Assembly (NCBI RefSeq): GCF_003148905.1
Contig: NZ_QGHC01000011.1
Span: 25,025-89,024, forward strand
Direction: 5' to 3'
Source of the DNA: Fulvimonas soli
GTDB taxonomy: Bacteria > Pseudomonadota > Gammaproteobacteria > Xanthomonadales > Rhodanobacteraceae
DNA: 64,000 nucleotides
The notes under the pieces were generated by a model. It was not told the origin of the DNA. It saw only the letters and a program-made list of their open reading frames with translations, and made no database searches. Positions 43,195 to 50,840 of this stretch are shown here, in pieces. Both the position numbers and the translations under genes were made by a program. Position 1 is the stretch's first letter, and the number at the start of each line of letters is the position of its first letter.

Positions 43195-43400
43195 CCGGGC
43201 GATCGACCTGACGCAAGACCGCCAACGGCCCCGATGCCAGGTCGTCGAGGTCGTGCCCGGCGCCGGGGTCAAGCACGGCCTTGCCTGGCCGGGAAAGCAC
43301 GCAAGGCGATGGAAGCACGACGAGCGCGCCTGCACACCCGCCCACACGCCATCCCGCTGGCCTTCCCGGCGCTCTTCCCCGGAAGGTTTCGCACAGGCCC
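43195..43400. repeat. Dispersed intergenic repeat, copy A
   Basis: Shares with 50065-50275 the blocks GCGATC...GACGC...GACCGCC...CGGCC, CACGGCCTTGCCTGGCCGG and ATCCCGCTGGCCTTCC...CCCGGAAG in the same order and similar spacing. No protein is encoded. Confidence 0.65.
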
Positions 43401-43423
43401 TCGGGCGTGCGCGCGCCGGCGCG

Positions 43424-44116
43424 CTAGGCTTTCCCCTGCTCCGCCAGCGTCAGCGCCACCTTGTCGCGCAGGTAGACCGGCAGCGCGTGCTCCGGCGCCT
43501 GCGCGCGGCCGGCGCGGAACTCGCGCACGGCCAGCACGGCGACGTGGCGGGCCTGCGGGTAGTGCGCGCCGCCGGCCGTGCGCAGCGCGCCGGTGAGGCG
43601 GCCGCGCAGCGCCTCGCCGTAGGTGGCCCAGCCGGTGCCGACCACCTGCCAGTGCGCCGCCACGGGCAGTTCCAGGGCCTCGGCGGTGGTCACGCGCTCC
43701 CGGTCCAGCGCCAGCAGGCCGCCGGCGCCGTCGGGACGGTAGCTGGCCGCGTAGATCTCGCCCATGCGCGCGTCGATCGCCGCGAGGATCGCCGCGTCCT
43801 CCTCCTGCGGCGCCTCCAGCGCCAGCGCGGCGAGCGAGGAGACCGGCACCACCGGCACGTCCAGCGCCAGCGCCATGCCCTGCGCCAGCGACACGCCCAG
43901 CCGCACGCCGGTGAAGGCGCCGGGGCCGCGGCCCACCGCGATGGCGTCGAGCGCGTGGCGGCCCACGCCGGCCTCGGCCAGCAGCGCGTCGGCCATCGGC
44001 AGCACCAGCTCGGCGTGGCGGCGCGGCGCCAGCTCGCCGCGCGCGACGATCTCCTCGCCGTGCACCAGCGCGACGGAACAGGCTTCGGTGGAAGTCTCGA
44101 TGGCCAGCAGGTTCAT
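43424..44116 (-). CDS. tsaB: tRNA threonylcarbamoyladenosine biosynthesis protein TsaB
   Basis: 230 residues of the ASKHA fold. The N-terminus MNLLAIETSTEACSVAL and the signature VGRGPGAFTGVRLGVSLAQG (about 62-81) are diagnostic. TsaB works with TsaD and TsaE to transfer threonylcarbamoyl to A37 of ANN-decoding tRNAs. Normal length. Followed by a dispersed repeat rather than an operon partner. Confidence 0.95.
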   Translation of the reverse strand: MNLLAIETSTEACSVALVHGEEIVARGELAPRRHAELVLPMADALLAEAGVGRHALDAIAVGRGPGAFTGVRLGVSLAQGMALALDVPVVPVSSLAALALEAPQEEDAAILAAIDARMGEIYAASYRPDGAGGLLALDRERVTTAEALELPVAAHWQVVGTGWATYGEALRGRLTGALRTAGGAHYPQARHVAVLAVREFRAGRAQAPEHALPVYLRDKVALTLAEQGKA

Positions 44117-44302
44117 CGGCGCATTCTCGCATCGGCGGCCGGGCCATGACAGCCGCGGCGCCGGGCGGCGGGCGGGCCGCGCGCGGGCAAGGCGGGGCGG
44201 ATGCACGGCCAGCGCGGGGCGGAGGCCATTACCTCCCAGGTAATCGCCTTGCCCGCGCCGCGCCCGCAAGCTGTGCCCGCATCCACCGCGAGGAGAACCG
44301 CC

Positions 44303-44671
44303 ATGACCGCCATCCGCACGCTCGTCGAGCGCTACCTGCAGAGCTGGAACGAGACCGACCCGCTGCGCCGCCGCGCGCTGATCGAGGACGTCTACGCCGA
44401 GCACGCCGCCTACACCGACCCGATGGTCGAGGCCCGGGGCTGGGAGGCGATCGACGCCACCATCGCCGCGGTGCAGGCGATGTTCCCCGGCCACGCCTTC
44501 CGCCTCGCCGGCGAGGTGGACGCGCACCACCACCTGGCGCGCTTCCGCTGGCACCTGGTGGCGCCGGGCGTGGCCGAGCCGCTGGCGATCGGCTTCGACG
44601 TGGCCGAGCTGGAGGACGGGCGCGTCCGCCGCGTGCACGGCTTCCTCGACCGGCTGCCGGCCGCCGCCTGA
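44303..44671 (+). CDS. SnoaL/NTF2-like protein
   Basis: 122 residues of the SnoaL-like cone fold (LVERYLQSWNETDPLRRRAL, VYAEHAAYTDPMVEARGWEA, HHLARFRWHLVAPG, HGFLDRLPA). AGGAG lies 8 bases before the ATG. Such proteins are ligand-binding or small isomerase/hydrolase-like enzymes with diverse substrates. Next to an alpha/beta hydrolase and an XRE regulator, it is probably part of a small regulated detoxification or catabolic unit; substrate unknown. Confidence 0.82.
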   Translation: MTAIRTLVERYLQSWNETDPLRRRALIEDVYAEHAAYTDPMVEARGWEAIDATIAAVQAMFPGHAFRLAGEVDAHHHLARFRWHLVAPGVAEPLAIGFDVAELEDGRVRRVHGFLDRLPAAA

Positions 44672-44726
44672 AACATCCACGCCCCGCCCGCCGCGCGGGC
44701 GGGGCCCGCATCCGGAGGAGACCCGC

Positions 44727-45587
44727 ATGAGCCACTTCGCCGCCACCGACGGCACCGGGCTGTTCTACCGCGACTGGGGCCGGGGCCGGCCGATCGTCTT
44801 CGTCAGTTCCTGGGGCCTGGACTCGCGCACCTGGTCGCGCCACATGCTGCACTTCAACGCGCTGGGCTACCGCTGCATCGCGCCGGACCGGCGCGGCCAC
44901 GGCCGCTCCGACGATCCCGGCCACGGTTACGACAGCCTCGACCGCCTGGCCGACGACCTCGCCGAGCTGCTCGACCACCTGGACCTGCGCGACGCCGTGC
45001 TGGTCGCCCACTCGATGGGCACCGGCGAGTGCGTGCGCTACCTCGCGCGGCACGGCAGCGCGCGGGTGGCGCGGCTGGTGTTCGCGGGCGCGGTGGCGCC
45101 GAGCTACCTCGACGGCAGCCGCGACCCGGCCAGCATGGACGAGGCCGCCACCGGGGCCGTGCTCGCCGCCATCGCGCGCGATCTGCGGCAGTGGCTGGAG
45201 GACAACGCCGACGGCTTCTTCCTGCCGGCGACGACCGGCGTCACCCCCGCGCAGATACGCCAGACCATCGGCCATTTCCAGGACGTGTCGGCGCTGGCGC
45301 TGCGGGACTGCTTCCGCGCCAAGCGCGCGGACCAGCGCGCCGAGCTGCGCGCGATCGACGTGCCGCTGCTGGTGGTGCACGGCGACCGCGACGCGAGCGA
45401 GCCGGTGCAGCAGGGCCGCGCCGTGGCGGCGCTGGTGCCCGGCAGCCGCTACCTCGAATACGCCGGCGCGCCGCACGGCCTGTACCTGACCCACTTCGAG
45501 CGCTTCGTGGACGACGTGCGCGCCTTCATCGGCGATGCGCGAGGCGGCGACGCGGCCGCGCGCGGGCCCCGGGGCATCGCCGCATGA
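44727..45587 (+). CDS. Alpha/beta hydrolase, haloperoxidase/esterase-like
   Basis: 286 residues. Motifs: oxyanion region FVSSWGLDSRTW, PDRRGHGRSDDPGHGY, nucleophile elbow VAHSMGTGE (Ser about 97), acid in VVHGDRDASEPV and His in GAPHGLYLTH. The pattern fits the non-haem chloroperoxidase/arylesterase subgroup. It lies 55 bases after the SnoaL-like gene, preceded by GGAGGAG, in an apparent operon. Confidence 0.85.
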   Translation: MSHFAATDGTGLFYRDWGRGRPIVFVSSWGLDSRTWSRHMLHFNALGYRCIAPDRRGHGRSDDPGHGYDSLDRLADDLAELLDHLDLRDAVLVAHSMGTGECVRYLARHGSARVARLVFAGAVAPSYLDGSRDPASMDEAATGAVLAAIARDLRQWLEDNADGFFLPATTGVTPAQIRQTIGHFQDVSALALRDCFRAKRADQRAELRAIDVPLLVVHGDRDASEPVQQGRAVAALVPGSRYLEYAGAPHGLYLTHFERFVDDVRAFIGDARGGDAAARGPRGIAA

Positions 45588-45651
45588 GCCGCCGCGCGGA
45601 ACCCGCGTCCGCGTCCGCCACGGCGGCGGCGACCGCTGGCATCATCGCGGC

Positions 45652-46452
45652 ATGAACGCCCTCGCTTCCGACGCCGCCCGCCCGGTCGGCGACCTGCTGC
45701 GCGAATGGCGGCGGCACCGCCGCCTCAGCCAGCTCGACCTCGCCACCGGCGCGGAGATCTCCACGCGGCACCTGAGCTTCGTCGAGTCGGGCCGCGCGCG
45801 ACCGAGCCGCGAGCTGATCCTGCACCTGGCCGAATACCTGGACGTCCCGCTGCGCGAGCGCAACGCGCTGCTGGTCGCGGCCGGCTACGCGCCGGCGTTC
45901 AAGGCGCGCGCGCTGGACGACCCGGCGCTGGCCGGCGCGCGCGCGACCATCGAGCGGCTGCTCGCCGGCATGGAGCCCGCGCCCGCGCTCGCCGTCGACC
46001 GCTACTGGAGCCTGGTCGCCGGCAACCGCGCCGTGCAGCGCCTGCTGGCCGGCGTGGCGGCGGAGCTGCTGCGGCCGCCGGTGAACGTGCTGCGGGTGGC
46101 GCTGCATCCGGCCGGCCTCGCGCCGCGCATCCGCAACCTCGCGCAATGGCGCGGCCACCTGCTGCACCGCCTGCGCCAGCAGATCGACGCCTGCCACGAC
46201 CCCGCGCTGATCGCCCTGCTGCGCGAGCTGCAGGCGCTGCCCGCGCCCGCCGCGGCGGAGGACGCCGCGCCGCCGGGACCGGCCATCGCGGTGCCCCTGC
46301 TGATCGAGGCGGAGGGCGCGCTGCTGTCGCTGCTCAGCACCACCACGGTGTTCGGCAGCCCGGTCGACATCACCCTGGCCGAGCTCGCGCTGGAAGCCTT
46401 CGTGCCGGCGGACGCGGAAACGGCCGGGCGCCTGCGCGCGATGGCCGGCTGA
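45652..46452 (+). CDS. XRE-type regulator with MmyB-like ligand domain
   Basis: 266 residues. An N-terminal helix-turn-helix (LREWRRHRRLSQLDLATGAE, ISTRHLSFVESGRARPSREL) is followed by the MmyB-like ligand-binding domain (VDRYWSLVAGNRAVQRLLAG, NVLRVALHPAGLAPRI, DITLAELALEAFVPAD). Regulators of this type usually control an adjacent oxidoreductase or hydrolase. It is 64 bases downstream of the alpha/beta hydrolase, so it probably regulates the SnoaL-hydrolase pair. Confidence 0.88.
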   Translation: MNALASDAARPVGDLLREWRRHRRLSQLDLATGAEISTRHLSFVESGRARPSRELILHLAEYLDVPLRERNALLVAAGYAPAFKARALDDPALAGARATIERLLAGMEPAPALAVDRYWSLVAGNRAVQRLLAGVAAELLRPPVNVLRVALHPAGLAPRIRNLAQWRGHLLHRLRQQIDACHDPALIALLRELQALPAPAAAEDAAPPGPAIAVPLLIEAEGALLSLLSTTTVFGSPVDITLAELALEAFVPADAETAGRLRAMAG

Positions 46453-46497
46453 GGCGCCGCCCGCGGGCCGGGCGCCGCGCCATCGCGGCCGGCGCGG

Positions 46498-46866
46498 TCA
46501 GGCCGGCGGCTGCCACAGCTCGACGCGCGTGCCTTCCGGGTCGGTGATCCAGCCGAAGCGGCCGTACTCGCTTTCCTCCACGCGCTCGTCCACCGCCACG
46601 CCGTCGGCGCGCAACCGGGCGAGCAGCGCCGCGAGGTCGTCCACGCGCAGGTTGATCATGTAGGGCTGGCCGCCCGCGCCGAAGTAGCCGGTGTCCGCCG
46701 GGAACGGCGCCCAGACCGCATAGCCCGGCCGCGCGGCATCGTCGGCGAAGCGCGTGCCGCCCCATGGCTCGACCTCCATGCCCAGGTGCCGCGCATACCA
46801 TGCGGCCAGCGCGGTGGGATCGCGCGCCTTGAAGAAAACGCCGCCCAGTCCGGTGACTTTGGCCAT
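46498..46866 (-). CDS. VOC (glyoxalase/bleomycin-resistance) family protein
   Basis: 122 residues with two beta-alpha-beta-beta-beta units: GVFFKARDPTALAAWYARHL, PYMINLRVDDLAALLARLRA, GWITDPEGTRVELWQPP (a metal-type Glu near the end). Substrate unknown. Convergent with the XRE gene. Confidence 0.85.
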   Translation of the reverse strand: MAKVTGLGGVFFKARDPTALAAWYARHLGMEVEPWGGTRFADDAARPGYAVWAPFPADTGYFGAGGQPYMINLRVDDLAALLARLRADGVAVDERVEESEYGRFGWITDPEGTRVELWQPPA

Positions 46867-47273
46867 TTTCGCCCCCTCCCTCGGTGGACCCCGGAAAACC
46901 GCCAGGCGCCGGCATGGCGCCGGCGGCACGCGGGGCGCGGACAGCATGGCGCCGGCGGCACGCGGGGCGCGGACAGCGTAGCCGTTGCGGGGGGTGTGCG
47001 CACGGCGCGGAGGGCCTGCGCAGGGACCAGGCGTCCTCCGGTCAGGCCATGTCGCTGCTGGAGTCCGGCCTGCGCCGGGATGGCGGGGGCTCTGGCCAGG
47101 CTGCATGCGTCGCGTGGCCGCCGTTCGGCGCGCCAGGCAACCTGGTCCCGGCTTTCTCGCCGCACTGCACGGACCGTTGCGGATGGCGGCGGGCCCGCGC
47201 CGGACGGCGAGGCGAGGGCCCCACAGCAGCGCCTGCGCCGGAACGGCCCGGCGTTGCCCGTTCCGCGCGCCTT
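46867..47273. other. Intergenic region with a 32-bp tandem duplication
   Basis: No gene seen. A perfect or near-perfect 32-base direct duplication occupies 46914-46945 and 46946-46977 (each beginning ATGGCGCCGGCGGCACGC). Confidence 0.55.
46914..46977. repeat. 32-bp tandem duplication
   Basis: Two adjacent direct copies of a GC-rich 32-base unit, upstream of the VOC gene. Confidence 0.85.
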
Positions 47274-49217
47274 TCAGCCCCCCACGGTGGCCGCGGCCGG
47301 CACGGGGCGGAAGAACGCGCGCACCTCGTCCAGCGCGCGCGTGCGCGGCATCGGCGGCAGGCTGGCGAGGAACAGCCGGCCGTAGCCCTTGGTGCCGAGA
47401 CGCGGGTCGCACAGCACCAGCACGCCGCGGTCGTGCACGTCGCGGATCAGCCGGCCGGCGCCCTGCTTCAGCGCGATCGCCGCGCTGGGCACCTGCCAGC
47501 CCATGAAGGGGTTGACGCCGGCCGCTTCCAGCGCGTCCAGCCGCGCCTGCAGCACCGGGTCGTCGGGCGCGGCGAACGGCAGCTTGTCGATCACCACCAC
47601 GCTCAGCGCCTCGCCGGCCACGTCCACGCCCTCCCAGAAGCTGGCCGCGCCGAGCAGCACGCCGCGGCCGCTGGCGCGGAAGTCCTCCAGCAGCCGGTGC
47701 CGCGGCGCCTCGCCCTGCACGAACAGCGGCCACGGCGCGCGCTCGCGCAGCAGCTCGGCGGCGCGGCGCAGCGCGCGGTGCGAGGTGAACAGCAGGAAGG
47801 CGCGGCCGTCGGAGGCCTCCAGCACCGGCAGCACGGCGTCGAGCACGCGCTCGGTGTAGTCGCGCGCGGCCGGGTCGGGCAGCTCCGGCGGCAGGTAGCA
47901 CAGCGCCTGCCTCGCGTAGTCGAACGGGCTGTCCAGGCCGAGCGTGAGCGGGTCCTCCAGGCCGAGCTGGCGCGCGAAGTGCCCGAAGCTGCCGGCCACC
48001 GACAGCGTGGCCGAGGTGTGCACCCACGCCGCCCGGGTGCGCTCGCGCATCGCGCGCAGCGGCGCGGCGAGGTCGAGCGGCGTGGCGTGCAGCGCGAAGC
48101 CGCGCGGGAACAGCTCGTACCAGCGCACGTCCTGCGGCGCGTCCTCCTCGGCGATGCGGTCCAGGCGCAGCGAGAGCGCCGTCGCGCGCTCGTGCGCGCT
48201 GGCCAGCCCGCGCGAGCGCTCGGCCTGCGCGGCAAGCGCGTCGGCGAGCGCGGCCAGCGCCTCGCGCAGGTCGTGCAGCGCGCCGCCCGCGCCGGCCTGC
48301 CGCGCCAGCTCGCGGAACGGCCCGCGCGCGGGCAGCGGGTCGAGCGCGAGGCGCAGCCGGCGCACCGCGTCCTGCACCGCCTCGACGGGTTCGAGCAGCG
48401 TGCCGATGGCGCCGGTGACGCCGTGGCACTCGGCCAGCGCGTCCTGCGCGAGCTCCGCGAGCTGGCGCGCGCTCACGCTCTGCGAGAAGAACTGGCCGGC
48501 CAGCTCCGGCACCTGGTGCGCCTCGTCGAGGACGAAGGCCGCCGCGCCGGGCAGGATCTCGCCGAAGCCCTCCTGCTTGAGCGCGAGGTCGGCGAACAGC
48601 AGGTGGTGGTTGACCACCACCAGGTCCGCCTCCTGCGCCTCGCGGCGCGCGGCGACCACGTGGCAGTCGTCGTAGAACGGGCACTCCGCGCCCAGGCAGT
48701 TCTCCGGCGTGGAGGTGACGCGCGGCCACAGCGGCGATTCCTCCGGCACCTCGGCCAGCTCCATGCGGTCGCCGCGCCGCGTGCGCGCCGACCAGGCGCG
48801 GATCGCGGCCAGCTGCGCGGCCTGCGCGCGGTCGAACGTGGCGCCCTCGCGCACGGTCTGGTCGAGCCGGTACAGGCACAGGTAGTTGGCGCGGCCCTTG
48901 AGCAGCGCGGTCTTGACGCGCGCGCCCAGCACCGAGCGCACGCGCGGCAGGTCGCGGAAGTAGAGCTGGTCCTGCAGCGCCTTGGTGCCGGTGGAGACGA
49001 TCACCCGCTCGCCGGAGAGCAGCGCCGGCACCAGGTAGGCGTAGGTCTTGCCGGTGCCGGTGCCGGCCTCCGCCACCAGCGTCTCGCGCTGCGCGATGGC
49101 CTGCGCCACCGCCCGCGCCATCGCCTGCTGCGCCGCGCGCGGGGCGAAGTTCGGCAGCTCGCGGGCGAACGGGCCGTCGGCGCCGAGCAGGGCGGCGATG
49201 TCGTCGGGATCGGTCAT
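47274..49217 (-). CDS. yoaA: DinG/YoaA-family ATP-dependent DNA helicase
   Basis: 647 residues of the XPD/DinG-like superfamily 2. Walker A EAGTGTGKTYAYL (about 53-65), the four Fe-S cluster cysteines (NYLCLYRL; ENCLGAECPFYDDC), the DEAH box VLDEAHQVPEL and the late QGAGRLIRD motif are visible. Length and the absence of an exonuclease domain match YoaA, which in E. coli aids repair of replication damage. Start at 49217 follows family length; the open frame upstream (to 49478) has no homology. Confidence 0.9.
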   Translation of the reverse strand: MTDPDDIAALLGADGPFARELPNFAPRAAQQAMARAVAQAIAQRETLVAEAGTGTGKTYAYLVPALLSGERVIVSTGTKALQDQLYFRDLPRVRSVLGARVKTALLKGRANYLCLYRLDQTVREGATFDRAQAAQLAAIRAWSARTRRGDRMELAEVPEESPLWPRVTSTPENCLGAECPFYDDCHVVAARREAQEADLVVVNHHLLFADLALKQEGFGEILPGAAAFVLDEAHQVPELAGQFFSQSVSARQLAELAQDALAECHGVTGAIGTLLEPVEAVQDAVRRLRLALDPLPARGPFRELARQAGAGGALHDLREALAALADALAAQAERSRGLASAHERATALSLRLDRIAEEDAPQDVRWYELFPRGFALHATPLDLAAPLRAMRERTRAAWVHTSATLSVAGSFGHFARQLGLEDPLTLGLDSPFDYARQALCYLPPELPDPAARDYTERVLDAVLPVLEASDGRAFLLFTSHRALRRAAELLRERAPWPLFVQGEAPRHRLLEDFRASGRGVLLGAASFWEGVDVAGEALSVVVIDKLPFAAPDDPVLQARLDALEAAGVNPFMGWQVPSAAIALKQGAGRLIRDVHDRGVLVLCDPRLGTKGYGRLFLASLPPMPRTRALDEVRAFFRPVPAAATVGG

Positions 49218-49517
49218 CGCGCAAGTATCGCCCAGCGGGGCCGCCGCGCGGGCGGAAGGTCGCGCGGTCCGCGCGGCGGCGGGCGCACCTGCCGTTCGCG
49301 GCCCCGCATGCGGCGCTGGAGCCGGCGTGCCGGCGACGCCCGGCTGGCCCGCGCACAGCGATACGCCCTGCCCATATCGCCCCTGCGCACGACATGCCCC
49401 GAGAACCGCGAACGGCAAATGCAAGTGCAAATTTGCATTGCAATTGCAATTTGTCAACTCGGGCCGACGCGCTTGCAAGAATGGCGCGCGCTTTTCGCGC
49501 GGGTCCCCTGCTTCGAG
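49218..49517. other. Divergent region, helicase to HTH repressor
   Basis: No gene seen. The half nearer the repressor is unusually AT-rich and holds the palindromes at 49426-49449. Confidence 0.5.
49426..49449. promoter_or_regulatory. Two adjacent 12-bp palindromes, candidate operators
   Basis: TGCAAATTTGCA (49426-49437) and TTGCAATTGCAA (49438-49449) are each perfect palindromes, back to back, 70 bases before the HTH gene. The spacing and AT-rich setting fit an autoregulated repressor operator overlapping a promoter. Confidence 0.7.
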
Positions 49518-49907
49518 ATGACGTCCTCCCCGTCCTACGCCGATTTTGCCGACCGCCTGCGTCGCGCCTGCGACGAGGCCGGCGTACCCGGCGGCCGCCA
49601 GCGCGTCACCGCCGTGGCGACGCGCTTCGGCGTGGCCCGCGAGACGGCGCGGCTGTGGTTCGCCGGCCGCGCCCTGCCGGAGCTGACGCGGCTGATCGAG
49701 ATCGCGGAGGAACTGGGCTGCAGCCTGGACTGGCTGGCGCTGGGCCGCGGCGTCGCGTCGGCCGCCGGCAGGCCGGGCCGCCGCGTGGCGGACGGCGCCG
49801 CTTCCTACGACGCGCTTTCGGCGCAGGAGAAGGCGGTGGTCGCGGCGATGCGCGACCTCAGCGAGAAGCGCCGCGCGGGGCTGGTGGCGCTGCTGTCGGG
49901 GCGCTGA
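49518..49907 (+). CDS. Small HTH protein, phage-repressor-like
   Basis: 129 residues. The N-terminal half is a helix-turn-helix of the CI/C2-repressor type (FADRLRRACDEAGVPGGRQR, VTAVATRFGVARETARLWFA, LTRLIEIAEELGCSLDWLAL). The C-terminal part is a short helical tail (LSAQEKAVVAAMRDLSEKRR) with no LexA-type peptidase Ser/Lys pair. No phage structural gene is near, so it is a domesticated or orphan regulator that probably binds the palindromes at 49426-49449. Confidence 0.8.
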   Translation: MTSSPSYADFADRLRRACDEAGVPGGRQRVTAVATRFGVARETARLWFAGRALPELTRLIEIAEELGCSLDWLALGRGVASAAGRPGRRVADGAASYDALSAQEKAVVAAMRDLSEKRRAGLVALLSGR

Positions 49908-50316
49908 GAACCTGCCCGATCGCCCGTGCCCCGTGCCCCGTGCCGGGAGCCTTCGCGCGTGGACGGGGAAGAGCGAAAGAGGGGACGCCGGTCAGCGACG
50001 TCACGACGTGGCGGGGCTGGCGAGGATTCGGGCATCGGGCTTGCGAGGCTCCTGGGGGAGCGGCCTCCGGCCGCGATCAGCCGACGCCAGGCCGCCCAGC
50101 GGCCTTAGCGCCGGGCCCGCCAAGGCCAGAGGCTCCAGCGCCAGATGGTCGAGCGCGGCTTGCCTGGCCGGAGAAGCAACGGGAAGCGAGGGAAGAACCG
50201 CCGCCGCTTCCACCCCCGCTCGCGCCTTATCCCGCTGGCCTTCCTTGGCAGCGCTTTCCCGGAAGCTCTTGAAAGGGGCCGAGGCGCGCCGCTCCGCCGC
50301 GGCATCCGGGCCGGCG
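49908..50316. other. Intergenic region with dispersed repeats
   Basis: No gene seen. It holds the REP-like GGGAGCGGCCTCCGGCCGCG (50056-50075) and copy B of the long dispersed repeat (50065-50275). Confidence 0.55.
50065..50275. repeat. Dispersed intergenic repeat, copy B
   Basis: Matches copy A (43195-43400) in three ordered blocks, including CGCGGCTTGCCTGGCCGG and ATCCCGCTGGCCTTCC. It includes part of a REP-like palindrome at its left end. Confidence 0.65.
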
Positions 50317-50835
50317 CTAGTAGCGCGGCACGCCCGCCACGTGGCACTGCTGCACCCACTTGCGCGCGGTGGCGGCGCCGGCCTCGTCGTCGGCCTGCAG
50401 GCGCATCTCCACGATGGTCTGCCAGTTGCGCGCGCACAGCGGGCCCAGGCGCGGGCCGAGCTCCCACGAGCGGTGGGCGAGCTTCTCGGCGGCGGCGTAG
50501 TCCTTCAGCCGCACGGCGAGCTCGGCGCGGTCCTGCAGCAGCTCGGGCGAGTCGGGACCGAGCCTGAGCGCCTGGTCGAGCTTGGCCGCGGCGTCGGCGT
50601 AGCGGCCGGCGCGCTCGTCGGCCTGCGCGGCGTCCTGCAGCGACGCCACGCCGGGGTCGCGCAGCGGGTTGACGTCGATCACCGACTGCTCGCGCGCGCC
50701 GGCGGCGCGGATCGCGGCGACCAGGTCGTAGCTCGGCCGCGGCGGCCGCACCGGCGCGGGCGGCGGGGTGCTGCAGGCGGCGGCCAGCAGCGCCAGGGCG
50801 AACGGCGACAGGCGGGGGAGGGTGCGGCGTTGCAT
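50317..50835 (-). CDS. Lipoprotein with TPR-like repeats, partner of PBP1b
   Basis: 172 residues. A lipobox (LLAAACS) gives a predicted lipidated Cys at about residue 21, followed by a Pro-rich linker and TPR-like helices (AGRYADAAAKLDQALRLGPD, DYAAAEKLAHRSWELGP). It starts 5 bases after the mrcB stop, so the two are co-transcribed and probably act together. This recalls outer-membrane lipoprotein activators of PBP1b (LpoB or LpoP type); P. aeruginosa LpoP also has TPRs. The activator role is inferred from position and architecture. Confidence 0.8.
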   Translation of the reverse strand: MQRRTLPRLSPFALALLAAACSTPPPAPVRPPRPSYDLVAAIRAAGAREQSVIDVNPLRDPGVASLQDAAQADERAGRYADAAAKLDQALRLGPDSPELLQDRAELAVRLKDYAAAEKLAHRSWELGPRLGPLCARNWQTIVEMRLQADDEAGAATARKWVQQCHVAGVPRY

Positions 50836-50840
50836 GGAGG

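Noticed and set aside
49518..49907. Prophage remnant
   Set aside because: Only a repressor-like gene is present; no integrase, structural or lysis gene and no attachment-site duplication was seen.
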